Assembly: GCF_045528445.1 (NCBI RefSeq)
Contig: NZ_JBGQQU010000011.1
Span: 1 to 64,000, forward strand
Reading direction: 5' to 3'
DNA: 64,000 bases
Source of the DNA: Desemzia sp045528445
GTDB taxonomy: Bacteria; Bacillota; Bacilli; Lactobacillales; Carnobacteriaceae
The notes beneath the pieces are model-generated. The model did no database searches. It was not told the origin of the DNA and saw only the letters and a program-made list of their open reading frames with translations. This document shows, one piece after another, positions 34,722 to 43,810 of this stretch. Position 1 is the first letter of the stretch, and every line of letters starts with the position of its first letter. The position numbers and the translations under genes were made by a program.

Positions 34722-34767
34722 ATACACAAAAAGGTTCATTAGGCTTATCTCCTAATGAACCTTTTCT
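34722..34767 (-). terminator. Terminator of ptsHI
   Basis: AAAAGGTTCATTAGG and its complement form a 15 bp stem (34729-34743 with 34751-34765), followed on the minus strand by TTTTTG. It is partly bidirectional. Confidence 0.88.
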
Positions 34768-34784
34768 ATTTGTTTCAATTAGCG

Positions 34785-36506
34785 TTATTTCACGTATTCT
34801 TCAACCAATGCAACAACTTCATCAGCAGTATCACAATCATTGATTGCTTTTTCTGCAAGTTCAGTCATCTTAGTAGAATCTAATTTTTTCATTAAGCTGC
34901 GTGTTTTTAACACACTTGAAGCACTCATTGAAAATTCGTCTAATCCTAATCCTAACAATAACGGAACAGCCGTTTGATCTCCAGCCATCTCTCCACACAT
35001 ACCAGCCCATTTGCCTTCTTTATGCGCTGAATCAATAACATTCTTGATTAAGCGTAAAATTGAAGGATTGTAAGGTTGGTACAAGTAAGAAACGCGCTCA
35101 TTCATACGGTCAGCAGCCATTGTGTATTGAATCAAGTCATTCGTTCCAATACTAAAGAAATCAACCTCTTTAGCAAATTTATCTGCAATCACAGCTGCAG
35201 CTGGAATTTCAATCATGATACCAACTTGGATAGAATCAGAAACTTCAATACCTTCATTGATCAAGTTTTCTTTTTCTTCCATCAAAATAGCTTTCGCTTC
35301 ACGGAATTCAGCTAAAGTAGCGATCATAGGGAACATGATACGTAAGTTACCATGAACTGAAGCACGTAATAGCGCACGCAATTGTGTTCTAAACATATCA
35401 GATTCATTTAAACTAATACGAATCGCCCGATATCCTAAGAACGGGTTCATTTCATGAGGCAAGTCTAAGTATGAAAGTTCTTTATCCCCGCCGATGTCCA
35501 TTGTACGGACAACAACTGGTTTGCCTTCCATACTTTCTAATACTGTTTTGTAAGCTGTGTATTGATCATCTTCTGTAGGGAAATCTGTAGAATCCATGTA
35601 TAAGAATTCTGTACGGTATAAACCAACAGCTTCAGCACCGTTATTGTGAACTCCGTCTAAATCTTTAGGCGTTCCAATATTAGCAGCTAATTCAATGTGT
35701 TTTCCGTCAGAAGTAACCGTAGCTTCTTCTTTTAATTTATCCCATTCAGCTTTTTGAGCTTCAAAAGCTTCAGCTTTTTTAGCATACACTTCAATAGTAT
35801 CAGTATCTGGTTTAATGTAAACTTCGCCTTCTAAACCGTCTACAATAATTTCGTCTCCATCTACTACACGTTGAGTGATTTCTTTAGAACCAACAATTGC
35901 AGGGATTTCAAGAGAACGCGCCATAATCGCAGAATGTGAAGTACGACCTCCAACATCTGTAACAAAAGCTTTTACGTATTTACGGTTTAATTGAGCTGTA
36001 TCACTTGGCGTCAAATCATGCGCCACAACAATCACTTCTTCATCAATTGTTGAAGGACTTGGCAATTTAACTCCTAATAGATGTGCTAGAACACGTTTAC
36101 GGACATCTTTGATATCTGCAGCACGTTCTTGCATGTAAGGATTGTCTTCCATGCCTTCGAATATAGCGATGAATGTATCTGTTGCTTCTTGCAAAGCACT
36201 TTCTGCATTGATTTTGTTGTCTTTAATGTTGCTTTCAATCGTTCCAATTAAATCAGGATCAGAAAGCACCATTAAATGAGCATCGAATACTTGCGCTTCT
36301 TCTTCTCCTAGGCTTTTTGCAGCATTTTCACGGATCTGTTCAAGTTCCCCTTTAGCTTTCGCTACAGCGTCGCTTACACGTTGAATTTCCTTTTCAGAAT
36401 CTTCAACTGTTTTTTTGGTGAAAGTTAGATCAGGTTCAATGAGCATATAGGTTTTTGCTGTGGCAATACCATCACTTGCTGCAATCCCTTTCAACACTTC
36501 TACCAT
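34785..36506 (-). CDS. ptsI: Phosphotransferase system Enzyme I
   Basis: Enzyme I takes phosphate from phosphoenolpyruvate and passes it to HPr. The phosphorylated histidine lies in GGRTSHSAIMARSLEIPA (about residue 190), and the C-terminal PEP-binding domain has the GTNDLIQYTMAADR and MCGEMAGD motifs. The 573-residue length is standard. Its start codon overlaps the ptsH stop by one base, giving tight coupling. Confidence 0.98.
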   Translation of the reverse strand: MVEVLKGIAASDGIATAKTYMLIEPDLTFTKKTVEDSEKEIQRVSDAVAKAKGELEQIRENAAKSLGEEEAQVFDAHLMVLSDPDLIGTIESNIKDNKINAESALQEATDTFIAIFEGMEDNPYMQERAADIKDVRKRVLAHLLGVKLPSPSTIDEEVIVVAHDLTPSDTAQLNRKYVKAFVTDVGGRTSHSAIMARSLEIPAIVGSKEITQRVVDGDEIIVDGLEGEVYIKPDTDTIEVYAKKAEAFEAQKAEWDKLKEEATVTSDGKHIELAANIGTPKDLDGVHNNGAEAVGLYRTEFLYMDSTDFPTEDDQYTAYKTVLESMEGKPVVVRTMDIGGDKELSYLDLPHEMNPFLGYRAIRISLNESDMFRTQLRALLRASVHGNLRIMFPMIATLAEFREAKAILMEEKENLINEGIEVSDSIQVGIMIEIPAAAVIADKFAKEVDFFSIGTNDLIQYTMAADRMNERVSYLYQPYNPSILRLIKNVIDSAHKEGKWAGMCGEMAGDQTAVPLLLGLGLDEFSMSASSVLKTRSLMKKLDSTKMTELAEKAINDCDTADEVVALVEEYVK

Positions 36507-36772
36507 TATTCAGATAAGCCTTCTTTCTTCATTGTTTCCTCAATACCGTTGATTGCTTCAGCTTCGTCTGCACCTTCCGCAGTGATGGCAACGTCAGCAC
36601 CTTGTCCAACACCTAAAGACATTACGCCCATGATTGATTTTAAGTTTACTGATTTACCTTTGTATTCAAGGTTGATATCTGAGTTGTATTTACTTGCTGA
36701 TTGTACTAATAGTGTAGCTGGACGTGCGTGGATTCCTGTTTCAGCTACGATATGAAATTCGCGTTTTTCCAT
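36506..36772 (-). CDS. ptsH: Phosphocarrier protein HPr
   Basis: HPr relays phosphate to sugar-specific EII components and, when phosphorylated on Ser46, acts with CcpA in carbon catabolite control. Both sites are present: His15 in GIHARPATLLV and Ser46 in KSIMGVMSLG. The length is 88 residues. It is the first gene of ptsHI, with a good promoter upstream. Confidence 0.98.
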   Translation of the reverse strand: MEKREFHIVAETGIHARPATLLVQSASKYNSDINLEYKGKSVNLKSIMGVMSLGVGQGADVAITAEGADEAEAINGIEETMKKEGLSE

Positions 36773-36881
36773 AATTGGTTATTCCCCTTTATTTCGAGTA
36801 TTTTTTTATGAGAGTCAGATTCAGCTGTTTTTTTACTGAAACCAGTAATTTCAACGACCAAAAATAACCCTTTCACAAGAT

Positions 36882-36910
36882 AGATTACCATTTTTTTATT
36901 CTTTTCACAA
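36882..36910 (-). promoter_or_regulatory. Promoter of ptsHI
   Basis: On the minus strand TTGTGA (36905-36910) and TAATCT (36882-36887) are 17 bp apart. The leader to ptsH would be about 100 nt. Confidence 0.65.
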
Positions 36911-36955
36911 CTATTTTTACATTCAACTCATTATTTAATCAGAAATTTAATTATT

Positions 36956-37141
36956 TTAGTCTTTTTCGTAATGATAAATGACATTCCCACCTAATTCTGC
37001 TTTCCCTACAATACGGCTTTTTTCTGGATGCTTATTCCATACCTCAAGAAATACCATGAAATTTTCTTTAGAAACAGCCAATTCACTTTGTTCCTCAGAA
37101 ACTAATGCATTTAATTGAGCATTCATTTCTTCCATTGTCAT
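36956..37141 (-). CDS. Small acidic hypothetical protein upstream of clpE
   Basis: I do not recognise this 61-residue protein. It is predicted soluble, with an N-terminal helix (EEMNAQLNALVSEEQSELAV) and a C-terminal beta-like segment (KAELGGNVIYHYEKD). It is supported as real by a strong GAGGTGAT Shine-Dalgarno 5-7 nt before the ATG and by codon usage like its neighbours. It is divergent from clpE, whose CtsR-type boxes lie 130-190 bp away. Confidence 0.65.
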   Translation of the reverse strand: MTMEEMNAQLNALVSEEQSELAVSKENFMVFLEVWNKHPEKSRIVGKAELGGNVIYHYEKD

Positions 37142-37268
37142 GTAATCACCTCACAAAAATTTAGTTCTCTCTATAGTGTATCACTTTATTAAAATAGAAA
37201 ATAGATGTATCCTGTCGGTAGAATGTAGATTGCCTATGGTTAGAGAAATCTTTTTAATAGAAAATACT

Positions 37269-37297
37269 TGAAAGTCAGTATTGGTCAGTGTATAATA
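37269..37297 (+). promoter_or_regulatory. Promoter of clpE
   Basis: TTGAAA (37269-37274) and TATAAT (37292-37297) are separated by exactly 17 bp. A CtsR-like box overlaps the spacer. Confidence 0.8.
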
Positions 37298-37325
37298 AAT
37301 CCATAAAGGTCAGATATAGTCAAAT
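37274..37325 (+). promoter_or_regulatory. Two CtsR-type operator boxes
   Basis: CtsR binds a heptad direct repeat RGTCAAA-N3-RGTCAAA. Box 1 (37274-37290) reads AGTCAGT-ATT-GGTCAGT inside the promoter spacer. Box 2 (37309-37325) reads GGTCAGA-TAT-AGTCAAA just after the -10. An inverted TTTGACC (37332-37338) follows. Confidence 0.8.
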
Positions 37326-37370
37326 TCTAATTTGACCTATAAATCAATCTTTGAAAGGTTGTGTAACGAT

Positions 37371-39608
37371 ATGTTATGTCAAAATTGTAATCAAAACGAA
37401 GCAACGATTCATTTGTATACAAGCATGAATGGTCAAAAAGGTCAACTAGATCTTTGTCAAAATTGTTATCAAGAATTAAAAAATGCACAAGCTAGAGGAA
37501 TGGGAAACAATAGGCCCCCACAAAATCCTTTTGGTTTTGGAAACCTAGATGATTTATTCCGTTCTATGCAAGGCGGAACAAAAAATTATTCAAATTCAAA
37601 TGTCCCTCCTACTCAGAATGGTTCTGGTGGCGGCAATCAACCTCCTACTAGAAGAAAATCTGGAATTTTAGGTGAATACGGTACTAATTTAACTGATCTC
37701 GCAAAATCCGGTGCAATCGACCCCGTTATTGGCAGAGATCAAGAAATTGAACGTGTTCTGGAAATTTTAAATCGCCGTACAAAGAACAACCCAGTTTTAA
37801 TCGGTGACCCAGGTGTAGGTAAAACTGCCGTGGTAGAAGGTTTGGCTCAAAAAATCGTGGATGGAGACGTACCGCAAAAATTAATGAATAAAGAAGTGAT
37901 CCGCTTAGATGTAGCTTCCTTAGTACAAGGTACGGGTATCCGTGGTCAATTTGAAGAACGTATGCAACAATTAATGAATGAATTGAAACAAAATAATCAA
38001 GTCATTCTATTTATTGACGAGATTCATGAGATTGTTGGTGCTGGAAGTGCTGACGGCAGCATGGACGCAGGGAACATCTTAAAACCTGCTCTTGCTCGTG
38101 GCGAACTGCAATTAGTTGGTGCTACTACCTTGCGAGAATATCGTTCTATTGAAAAAGATGGTGCTCTTGAACGTCGTTTACAACCTGTACGGGTAGATGA
38201 GCCTACTGTAGAAGAAACCTTCAGTATTTTAAAAGGAATTCAAAAGAAATACGAAGATTATCATCAAGTAAACTATTCAGATGAGTCTATTCGTACTGCT
38301 GTTAATTTATCTGATCGTTACATTCAAGATCGTTTCTTGCCGGACAAAGCTATCGACCTTCTTGATGAAGCAGGTTCAAAGAAAAACTTAACGATTCAAA
38401 CAGTTGACCCGCACATTATTGAAGATAAAATCGCTGAAGCTGCTCAAGAAAAACAAGCGGCTTTGCAAAACGAAGATTATGAAAAAGCAGCTTTTTATCG
38501 CGATCAAGCAGCTAAATACGCGGCTATGAGAGATCAACAACAACCCGATTCCGATAAACCAGTGATCACAGAACAAGATATGATCAATATCATTGAAATG
38601 AAAACCAACATTCCTGTTGGCGATTTAAAAGAAAAAGAGCAGACTCAATTGCGTAATTTAGATAAAGATTTGAAGAAACACGTTATTGGACAAGATGCTG
38701 CGATTGAAAAAATTGCTAAAGCTATTCGCAGAAATCGTGTTGGATTTAATAAAAAAGGACGCCCGATCGGTTCATTCCTTTTCGTTGGACCTACGGGTGT
38801 GGGTAAAACAGAATTGGCTAAGCAACTAGCTTTTGAATTGTTTGGAAATAAAGAGGCCTATGTGCGTTTTGACATGAGTGAATACATGGAAAAACATAGT
38901 GTGTCTAAATTGATCGGTTCTCCTCCAGGCTATGTCGGTTATGACGAAGCTGGACAACTGACCGAAAAAGTTCGTCGCAACCCGTACAGTATTTTACTAT
39001 TAGACGAAATTGAAAAAGCTCATCCTGATGTATTGCATATGTTCTTGCAAATTCTAGATGATGGACGCCTAACAGATGCTCAAGGGAGAACTGTCAGTTT
39101 TAAAGATACGATCATTATTATGACAAGTAATGTAGGACAAGGGGAGATTGAAGCTAGTGTAGGATTTTCTGCAACCAACCAATCTAACCGCAGTTCTGTC
39201 TTAAACCACTTGACCGACTACTTTAAACCAGAATTCATCAACCGTTTTGACGGTATTATCGAATTCAATTCTTTAACTAAAGAAAATCTGCTGCAAATCG
39301 TAGACATTATGATCAATGACGTCAACAATATGCTTCAAGACCAACACATTACACTTGATGTGGATCAACAAGTCAAAGAAAAACTCGTTGATTTAGGTTA
39401 TGATGCTAAACTAGGCGCTCGTCCTTTACGCAGAGTAATCCAAGAACAAATTGAAGACCGTATCGCTGATTTTTATCTAGATCATCCAAACGTCAAAGAA
39501 TTAATCAGTACCACAACTGATGATGGAGAAATCACTATACAAGCTAAAGATAACCACACAGCTGTAGAAGCAGTGAAGGATTCATCTTCTGAAGAAGCAG
39601 AAGACTAA
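37371..39608 (+). CDS. clpE: ATP-dependent Clp protease ATPase subunit ClpE
   Basis: ClpE is a heat-inducible Hsp100 unfoldase that feeds proteins to ClpP. The 745-residue protein opens with a CxxC...CxxC zinc finger (CQNC twice), the mark of ClpE. The first AAA+ domain follows (GDPGVGKT), then a UVR domain (NEDYEKAAFYRDQAAKYA) and the second AAA+ domain (GPTGVGKT). The start at 37371 follows AAAGG by about 12 nt and gives the zinc finger at the very N-terminus; a longer ORF adds 13 residues within the leader. CtsR control is predicted from the operator boxes. Confidence 0.97.
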   Translation: MLCQNCNQNEATIHLYTSMNGQKGQLDLCQNCYQELKNAQARGMGNNRPPQNPFGFGNLDDLFRSMQGGTKNYSNSNVPPTQNGSGGGNQPPTRRKSGILGEYGTNLTDLAKSGAIDPVIGRDQEIERVLEILNRRTKNNPVLIGDPGVGKTAVVEGLAQKIVDGDVPQKLMNKEVIRLDVASLVQGTGIRGQFEERMQQLMNELKQNNQVILFIDEIHEIVGAGSADGSMDAGNILKPALARGELQLVGATTLREYRSIEKDGALERRLQPVRVDEPTVEETFSILKGIQKKYEDYHQVNYSDESIRTAVNLSDRYIQDRFLPDKAIDLLDEAGSKKNLTIQTVDPHIIEDKIAEAAQEKQAALQNEDYEKAAFYRDQAAKYAAMRDQQQPDSDKPVITEQDMINIIEMKTNIPVGDLKEKEQTQLRNLDKDLKKHVIGQDAAIEKIAKAIRRNRVGFNKKGRPIGSFLFVGPTGVGKTELAKQLAFELFGNKEAYVRFDMSEYMEKHSVSKLIGSPPGYVGYDEAGQLTEKVRRNPYSILLLDEIEKAHPDVLHMFLQILDDGRLTDAQGRTVSFKDTIIIMTSNVGQGEIEASVGFSATNQSNRSSVLNHLTDYFKPEFINRFDGIIEFNSLTKENLLQIVDIMINDVNNMLQDQHITLDVDQQVKEKLVDLGYDAKLGARPLRRVIQEQIEDRIADFYLDHPNVKELISTTTDDGEITIQAKDNHTAVEAVKDSSSEEAED

Positions 39609-39630
39609 TTTAAGCCCCTCTTTTCATGTG

Positions 39631-39685
39631 TAACCTTCAAAAGGTAGCGCGTAACGCCTAGCTTTTGAAGGTTTTTTCTTTTTTT
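39631..39685 (+). terminator. Terminator of clpE
   Basis: A 12 bp stem AACCTTCAAAAG/CTTTTGAAGGTT (with an inner AGGTAGCG.../CGCCTAG arm) is followed by TTTTTTCTTTTTTT. Confidence 0.88.
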
Positions 39686-39771
39686 AGGCAATAATCTTTT
39701 GTAAAACGCTTTTCTGAGGTTTATAATAAAATTATATAAATTTAAATTCTTTAAAAATTGAGGTGGAGAAC

Positions 39772-40047
39772 GTGAAATTAATCGATGTAACCAATAGTCA
39801 TTCTCATTTAGTGAATAATCAGCTGGAAAATACAGATGCCGTTTTTATAAAAGTTTTTTCATTAGGTTCCACCACGGTCATTTTTTCTGGAGCACCAACA
39901 CATCAAGATGTGATTCTTCAAAATAAAAACCGGAATATAAAAAATTCCGAGATTCATTTTGCAATTGAGAATATTTTAGAAGTGAATCCCGAGGACGTTG
40001 AAATCTTTCCTGCTTCTCATCTTGTTGAACTATCTATTAAAGTTTAA
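39772..40047 (+). CDS. DUF1827 family protein
   Basis: The function is unknown. The 91-residue protein begins MKLIDVTNSHSHLVNNQLENTDA and contains KVFSLGSTTVIFSGAPTHQDVILQNKNRNI, the pattern I associate with DUF1827 of Lactobacillales. The start is taken as GTG 39772, 7 nt after GAGGTG; another GTG at 39763 lies inside that Shine-Dalgarno. It is separate from clpE (own terminator between). Confidence 0.75.
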   Translation: MKLIDVTNSHSHLVNNQLENTDAVFIKVFSLGSTTVIFSGAPTHQDVILQNKNRNIKNSEIHFAIENILEVNPEDVEIFPASHLVELSIKV

Positions 40048-40059
40048 ACTGATTCATAA

Positions 40060-40100
40060 TAAGCAGCCTGGAAAACTTATTCGGTTTCCGGGTTGTTTTA
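40060..40100 (+). terminator. Probable terminator of the DUF1827 gene
   Basis: CAGCCTGGAAAAC pairs imperfectly (with G-U pairs) with GTTTCCGGGTTG and is followed by TTTTAT. Confidence 0.55.
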
Positions 40101-40250
40101 TATGCCGATTCAGCAAGCCCCTCTTGTTGATCTTTACTACTGATGTAATACTTAAGACAACCATTAAGCAAAAAACTACTCTAGAGGTATTTCCGATCAG
40201 CTTTTCAAAAAACTGGAAGTTCAATAACATTTTGATACAGGACCCTCCAA

Positions 40251-40310
40251 CATGCAGTTTAAAACAGTCAGAGAGAAAAAAAGTTTATTCTGCTGTTTCA
40301 AACTGCATGA
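40251..40310. repeat. Inverted repeat with 17 bp arms
   Basis: CATGCAGTTT-A-AAACAG (40251-40267) pairs with CTG(C)TGTTT-C-AAACTGCATG ending at 40309, with a loop of about 22 nt. No T-tract follows. It lies in the gene-free gap between the DUF1827 gene and prfC; the rest of that gap (40101-40250, 40311-40380) shows nothing I can name. Confidence 0.65.
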
Positions 40311-40380
40311 AAATTCTATTGCTTACGTATCAAATTGAAACGACTTCATTGATTTTGTCGAATTTATTCCTCACCAAACA

Positions 40381-40430
40381 AAAACGTCTCTTTCAATCCT
40401 GATACAGGAATGAAATGAGACGTTTTTTTA
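40381..40430. terminator. Bidirectional terminator downstream of prfC
   Basis: AAAACGTCTC...TTTCA and TGAAA-TGAGACGTTTT form a long stem with a CCTGATACAGG apical hairpin, with T-runs on both strands. Confidence 0.85.
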
Positions 40431-40457
40431 TACTAAGCAAGGATAATTCATTGCTTT

Positions 40458-42041
40458 TTACAGTAAGCTTTTTAATTCCACGTCTGGATATTTGTCTGCA
40501 AACCAGCGCATAGCAAATTCATTTTCGAATAAGAACAACGGATTGTCGAAACGGTCTTTCGCTAAGATATTCCGACTAGAAGACATATTTTCATCTAAGT
40601 CTTTTTCATCGATCCAACGTGCAATCTTAGTTCCCATTGGCGTCATAATGATTTCTGAATTGTATTCGTGTAACATTCTGTGTTGGAATACTTCAAATTG
40701 CAACTGACCTACAGCGCCAATAATGTAGTCTTCTGTATGATACGTTTTGTACAACTGGATGGCTCCTTCTTGAACCAATTGTTGCACACCTTTGTGGAAA
40801 GATTTTTGTTTCATGACATTTTTAGCGGAAACTTTCATAAACAACTCAGGCGTAAATTGTGGAAGATTTTCAAATTCCACATTTAAGTTGTTTTCATAAA
40901 TGGTATCTCCAATTTGGAAGTTACCAGTATCGTATAGACCAATAATGTCTCCAGCAACTGCATGTTCCACTGTCTCACGTGTTTCAGCCATAAATTGAGT
41001 GGAATTGGACAATCTCATTTTCTTAGCCGTTCTAGCAAGCGTTACGTCCATTCCCCGTTCAAATTTCCCTGAACAAATACGCACAAACGCGATTCGGTCA
41101 CGGTGAGCAGGATTCATGTTCGCTTGAATCTTGAAAATAAAACCTGAAAATTTTTCATAAGCTGGGTCAACTTTTTCATCTTCTTTTGTTTCATGAGCAG
41201 ATGGTCCTGGAGCGAATTCTAAATAAGTATCTAAGAACGTTTGAACTCCAAAGTTTGTTAAAGCAGAACCAAAAAATACAGGTGTCAATTCTCCAGCTTG
41301 TATTTTTTCTCTTGAAAATACATTTCCTGCTTCACTTAATAATTGCGCATCTTCTAACGCTTGATTGTATAAAGAATATTGCTTCAATGGATGTTCTCCA
41401 ATGATTTCGCCATCTTCGTCCAATGGAGCGTATGCTTCGCCGTTCATTCCATTTACTTCAGGACGATGAACTTCTACACGATTATTGTATAAATCATATA
41501 AACCAAGCAGCCCTTTACCCATACCAATCGGCCAGTTCATAGGGTAAGCATCGATCTCTAACACTTCTTCCAACTCATCAATCAGATCCAATGGCTCTCT
41601 TCCATCACGGTCTAATTTATTGATAAAGGTGAAAATTGGAATCCCTCGCATACGACAAACTTTGAATAATTTCTTCGTTTGCGGCTCGATCCCTTTGGCA
41701 CTATCGATCACCATAACTGCACTATCTACAGCCATCAACGTTCGATACGTGTCTTCTGAGAAATCCTCATGTCCTGGTGTGTCCAAGATATTGATGCGTT
41801 TGTCTTGGTAATCAAACTGCATAACTGAACTAGTAACAGAGATTCCACGTTGCTTTTCAATTTCCATCCAGTCAGATTTTGCAAATTTTCCGGTTTTTTT
41901 CCCTTTTACTGTCCCAGCTTGACGAATCGCTCCCCCAAAAAGCAACAATTGTTCCGTAATGGTTGTTTTACCAGCATCCGGATGGGAAATAATGGCAAAA
42001 GTTCTCCGGGATGACACTTCCTCTTTTAACGTTTGTTTCAT
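40458..42041 (-). CDS. prfC: Peptide chain release factor 3
   Basis: RF3 is the GTPase that recycles RF1 and RF2 from the ribosome after termination. GTP-binding motifs are present: G1 SHPDAGKTT (about 20-28), G3 DTPGHEDF (about 87-94) and G4 NKLD (about 142-145). The 527-residue length is standard. AGAGGG precedes the ATG. Confidence 0.97.
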   Translation of the reverse strand: MKQTLKEEVSSRRTFAIISHPDAGKTTITEQLLLFGGAIRQAGTVKGKKTGKFAKSDWMEIEKQRGISVTSSVMQFDYQDKRINILDTPGHEDFSEDTYRTLMAVDSAVMVIDSAKGIEPQTKKLFKVCRMRGIPIFTFINKLDRDGREPLDLIDELEEVLEIDAYPMNWPIGMGKGLLGLYDLYNNRVEVHRPEVNGMNGEAYAPLDEDGEIIGEHPLKQYSLYNQALEDAQLLSEAGNVFSREKIQAGELTPVFFGSALTNFGVQTFLDTYLEFAPGPSAHETKEDEKVDPAYEKFSGFIFKIQANMNPAHRDRIAFVRICSGKFERGMDVTLARTAKKMRLSNSTQFMAETRETVEHAVAGDIIGLYDTGNFQIGDTIYENNLNVEFENLPQFTPELFMKVSAKNVMKQKSFHKGVQQLVQEGAIQLYKTYHTEDYIIGAVGQLQFEVFQHRMLHEYNSEIIMTPMGTKIARWIDEKDLDENMSSSRNILAKDRFDNPLFLFENEFAMRWFADKYPDVELKSLL

Positions 42042-42283
42042 TTTTAAATCCCTCTTTTTTTAGTATAATCTATATTTTTTATATGAATAAACGAACACGG
42101 TTGCTCGTGATAAGTTCAACTTACCAATGATATTTATACATCTTATCATCAATAACCTATCATTTGCTGCGTGCTTTTTAGTTAAATTTCAACTACAACT
42201 AATGTATTATATCATAACTTGAAACTAAGGGCGAGACAAATGTCGTTTTATGCGCAACGGATCTCTTTTAATCAAACAAATAC

Positions 42284-42316
42284 AAAAAAGGCTGGGAAAA
42301 ATCCCAGCCTTTTTCA
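42284..42316 (-). terminator. Terminator of nox
   Basis: AAGGCTGGGA (from 42288) and TCCCAGCCTT (42302-42311) form the stem, with T-runs on both strands. The gap 42042-42283 upstream of prfC shows nothing further I can name. Confidence 0.9.
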
Positions 42317-42329
42317 TCTTGGTCTATTT

Positions 42330-43697
42330 TTATACGGTTGCTTCTACTTTGATTTTTCTTTCTTGTTCTACTGCAGCTTGTGCAAGTAAGTTCAAGTAGT
42401 TCCAAGGACGATCGAATACTGGTTGGAAGAAGAAATCAACGTAAGCCAAGTCTTCAATAGTCATTTTGTTTTGAATAGCTAAAGACAATGTATTAGCAGA
42501 TTGAGTGATATCGTATTTAGACATTACTTGTCCACCCACGATACGGTTTGTTCCTACTTCGTACACTAATTTCATCAATAGTTTTTCGTTTGTCGGCATA
42601 AATTCAGGACGGTAGAAATCTTCCACTACGACTGAACGTACGTCTAATCCAAAGTGAGAAGCACTGTTCACATTCACACCTGTAGAACCAATATTGAAAC
42701 CAAACAAGTACAATCCAGAAGTGGATTGAGTCCCACGGTATTTAACAGTTGGTTCAATAATGTTTTTACCAACTAACGTACCCATACGAACAGCATTTGT
42801 AGCTAACGGAATGTAAGCAGATCCGCCGTTTGGATTGTAGTGTACTGCACAACTGTCTCCAGCAGCGTAAACATCTTCGTTGCTTGTTCTCATGTATTCG
42901 TCAACTAAGATAGCGCCATTTGGCAACATGTCTACTTGACCTTTCAATAGTTCATTGTTTGGACGGAATCCAACACACATGATAACCATTTCAGTATCAA
43001 ATGAACCGCCAGAAGTAACCACTTTACTTACTTCACCATTCTCGTTAGCTTCGAAACCATTTACTGTTTGGTTTAGAGCTAATTTAATGCCACGCTCTTG
43101 CAAGTCGTGTTCTAATACATCTGTAAGTTCTGCATCTAAATATTTATTTAAGATTCTGTCTAATCCATCAATCAAAGTAACATCTTTACCAGATTCAGCA
43201 AATGCTTCAACTAATTCAATACCAATATATCCTCCACCAACAATAACAACTTTTTGTTTGTCTTTAGCTTGGCGAATGATTTCGTTGGCTTGATTGTAGT
43301 TTTTGCACAATAAGATATTTTTAGAATCGATTCCAGAGATTGGAGGAACGATTGGCCATGAACCTGTCGTATTAACTAGTTTGTCGTAAGATTCTTCAAA
43401 AACTTCTCCAGTTTTGATGTTTTCTACAACTACTTTTTTAGCTGCAGTATCAATTTTTGTAACATTATGCTCCATGTGTACTGATGCACCCATTGAAGCT
43501 AATTCTTCAGGATTTGAGTAAAACAACCCTGCTGGATCTTTCACAACCCCACCTACATAAAGGGCAATTCCACAAGATAAGAATGACACATTGTCATTAC
43601 GTTCAAAAACAGTTACTTCTACATTTGGGTTGTCATTTAGAATTGTTTTTACAGCTGATGTTCCAGCATGCGTACAACCTACTACTATTACTTTCAT
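42330..43697 (-). CDS. nox: NADH oxidase (water-forming)
   Basis: This flavoprotein oxidises NADH with oxygen, regenerating NAD in fermentative cells that lack full respiration. The N-terminal FAD site (KVIVVGCTHAGTSA) and redox-active Cys42 (NVSFLSCGIALYVGG) are intact, with a second Rossmann motif (VVIVGGGYIGIELVEAF) near 150. The 455-residue length and single active cysteine fit water-forming Nox. Relatives include CoA-disulfide reductases, but in this order Nox is far more common. It has its own promoter and terminator. Confidence 0.92.
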   Translation of the reverse strand: MKVIVVGCTHAGTSAVKTILNDNPNVEVTVFERNDNVSFLSCGIALYVGGVVKDPAGLFYSNPEELASMGASVHMEHNVTKIDTAAKKVVVENIKTGEVFEESYDKLVNTTGSWPIVPPISGIDSKNILLCKNYNQANEIIRQAKDKQKVVIVGGGYIGIELVEAFAESGKDVTLIDGLDRILNKYLDAELTDVLEHDLQERGIKLALNQTVNGFEANENGEVSKVVTSGGSFDTEMVIMCVGFRPNNELLKGQVDMLPNGAILVDEYMRTSNEDVYAAGDSCAVHYNPNGGSAYIPLATNAVRMGTLVGKNIIEPTVKYRGTQSTSGLYLFGFNIGSTGVNVNSASHFGLDVRSVVVEDFYRPEFMPTNEKLLMKLVYEVGTNRIVGGQVMSKYDITQSANTLSLAIQNKMTIEDLAYVDFFFQPVFDRPWNYLNLLAQAAVEQERKIKVEATV

Positions 43698-43776
43698 TGT
43701 GAATCCTCCTGATGGACCTCATCTTGGTCTAATTTCGGTATTTGATGAATAAAAGTTGTTCTTATTCACAGGTCAC

Positions 43777-43806
43777 AGAATACTACATCTTTCACAAACT
43801 TGTCAA
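43777..43806 (-). promoter_or_regulatory. Promoter of nox
   Basis: On the minus strand TTGACA (43801-43806, consensus) and TATTCT (43777-43782) are 18 bp apart. Three TGTGA repeats lie in and just after the spacer (half-site TTGTGAA at 43792-43798). Confidence 0.75.
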
Positions 43807-43810
43807 TGCT

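Noticed and set aside
39998..40402. 134-residue plus-strand ORF after the DUF1827 gene
   Set aside because: It overlaps the DUF1827 gene and runs through two hairpins and the prfC terminator, with no ribosome-binding site.
43760..43806. Full Rex operator before nox
   Set aside because: Only one TTGTGAA half-site is present; no TTGTGA-N6-TCACAA palindrome.
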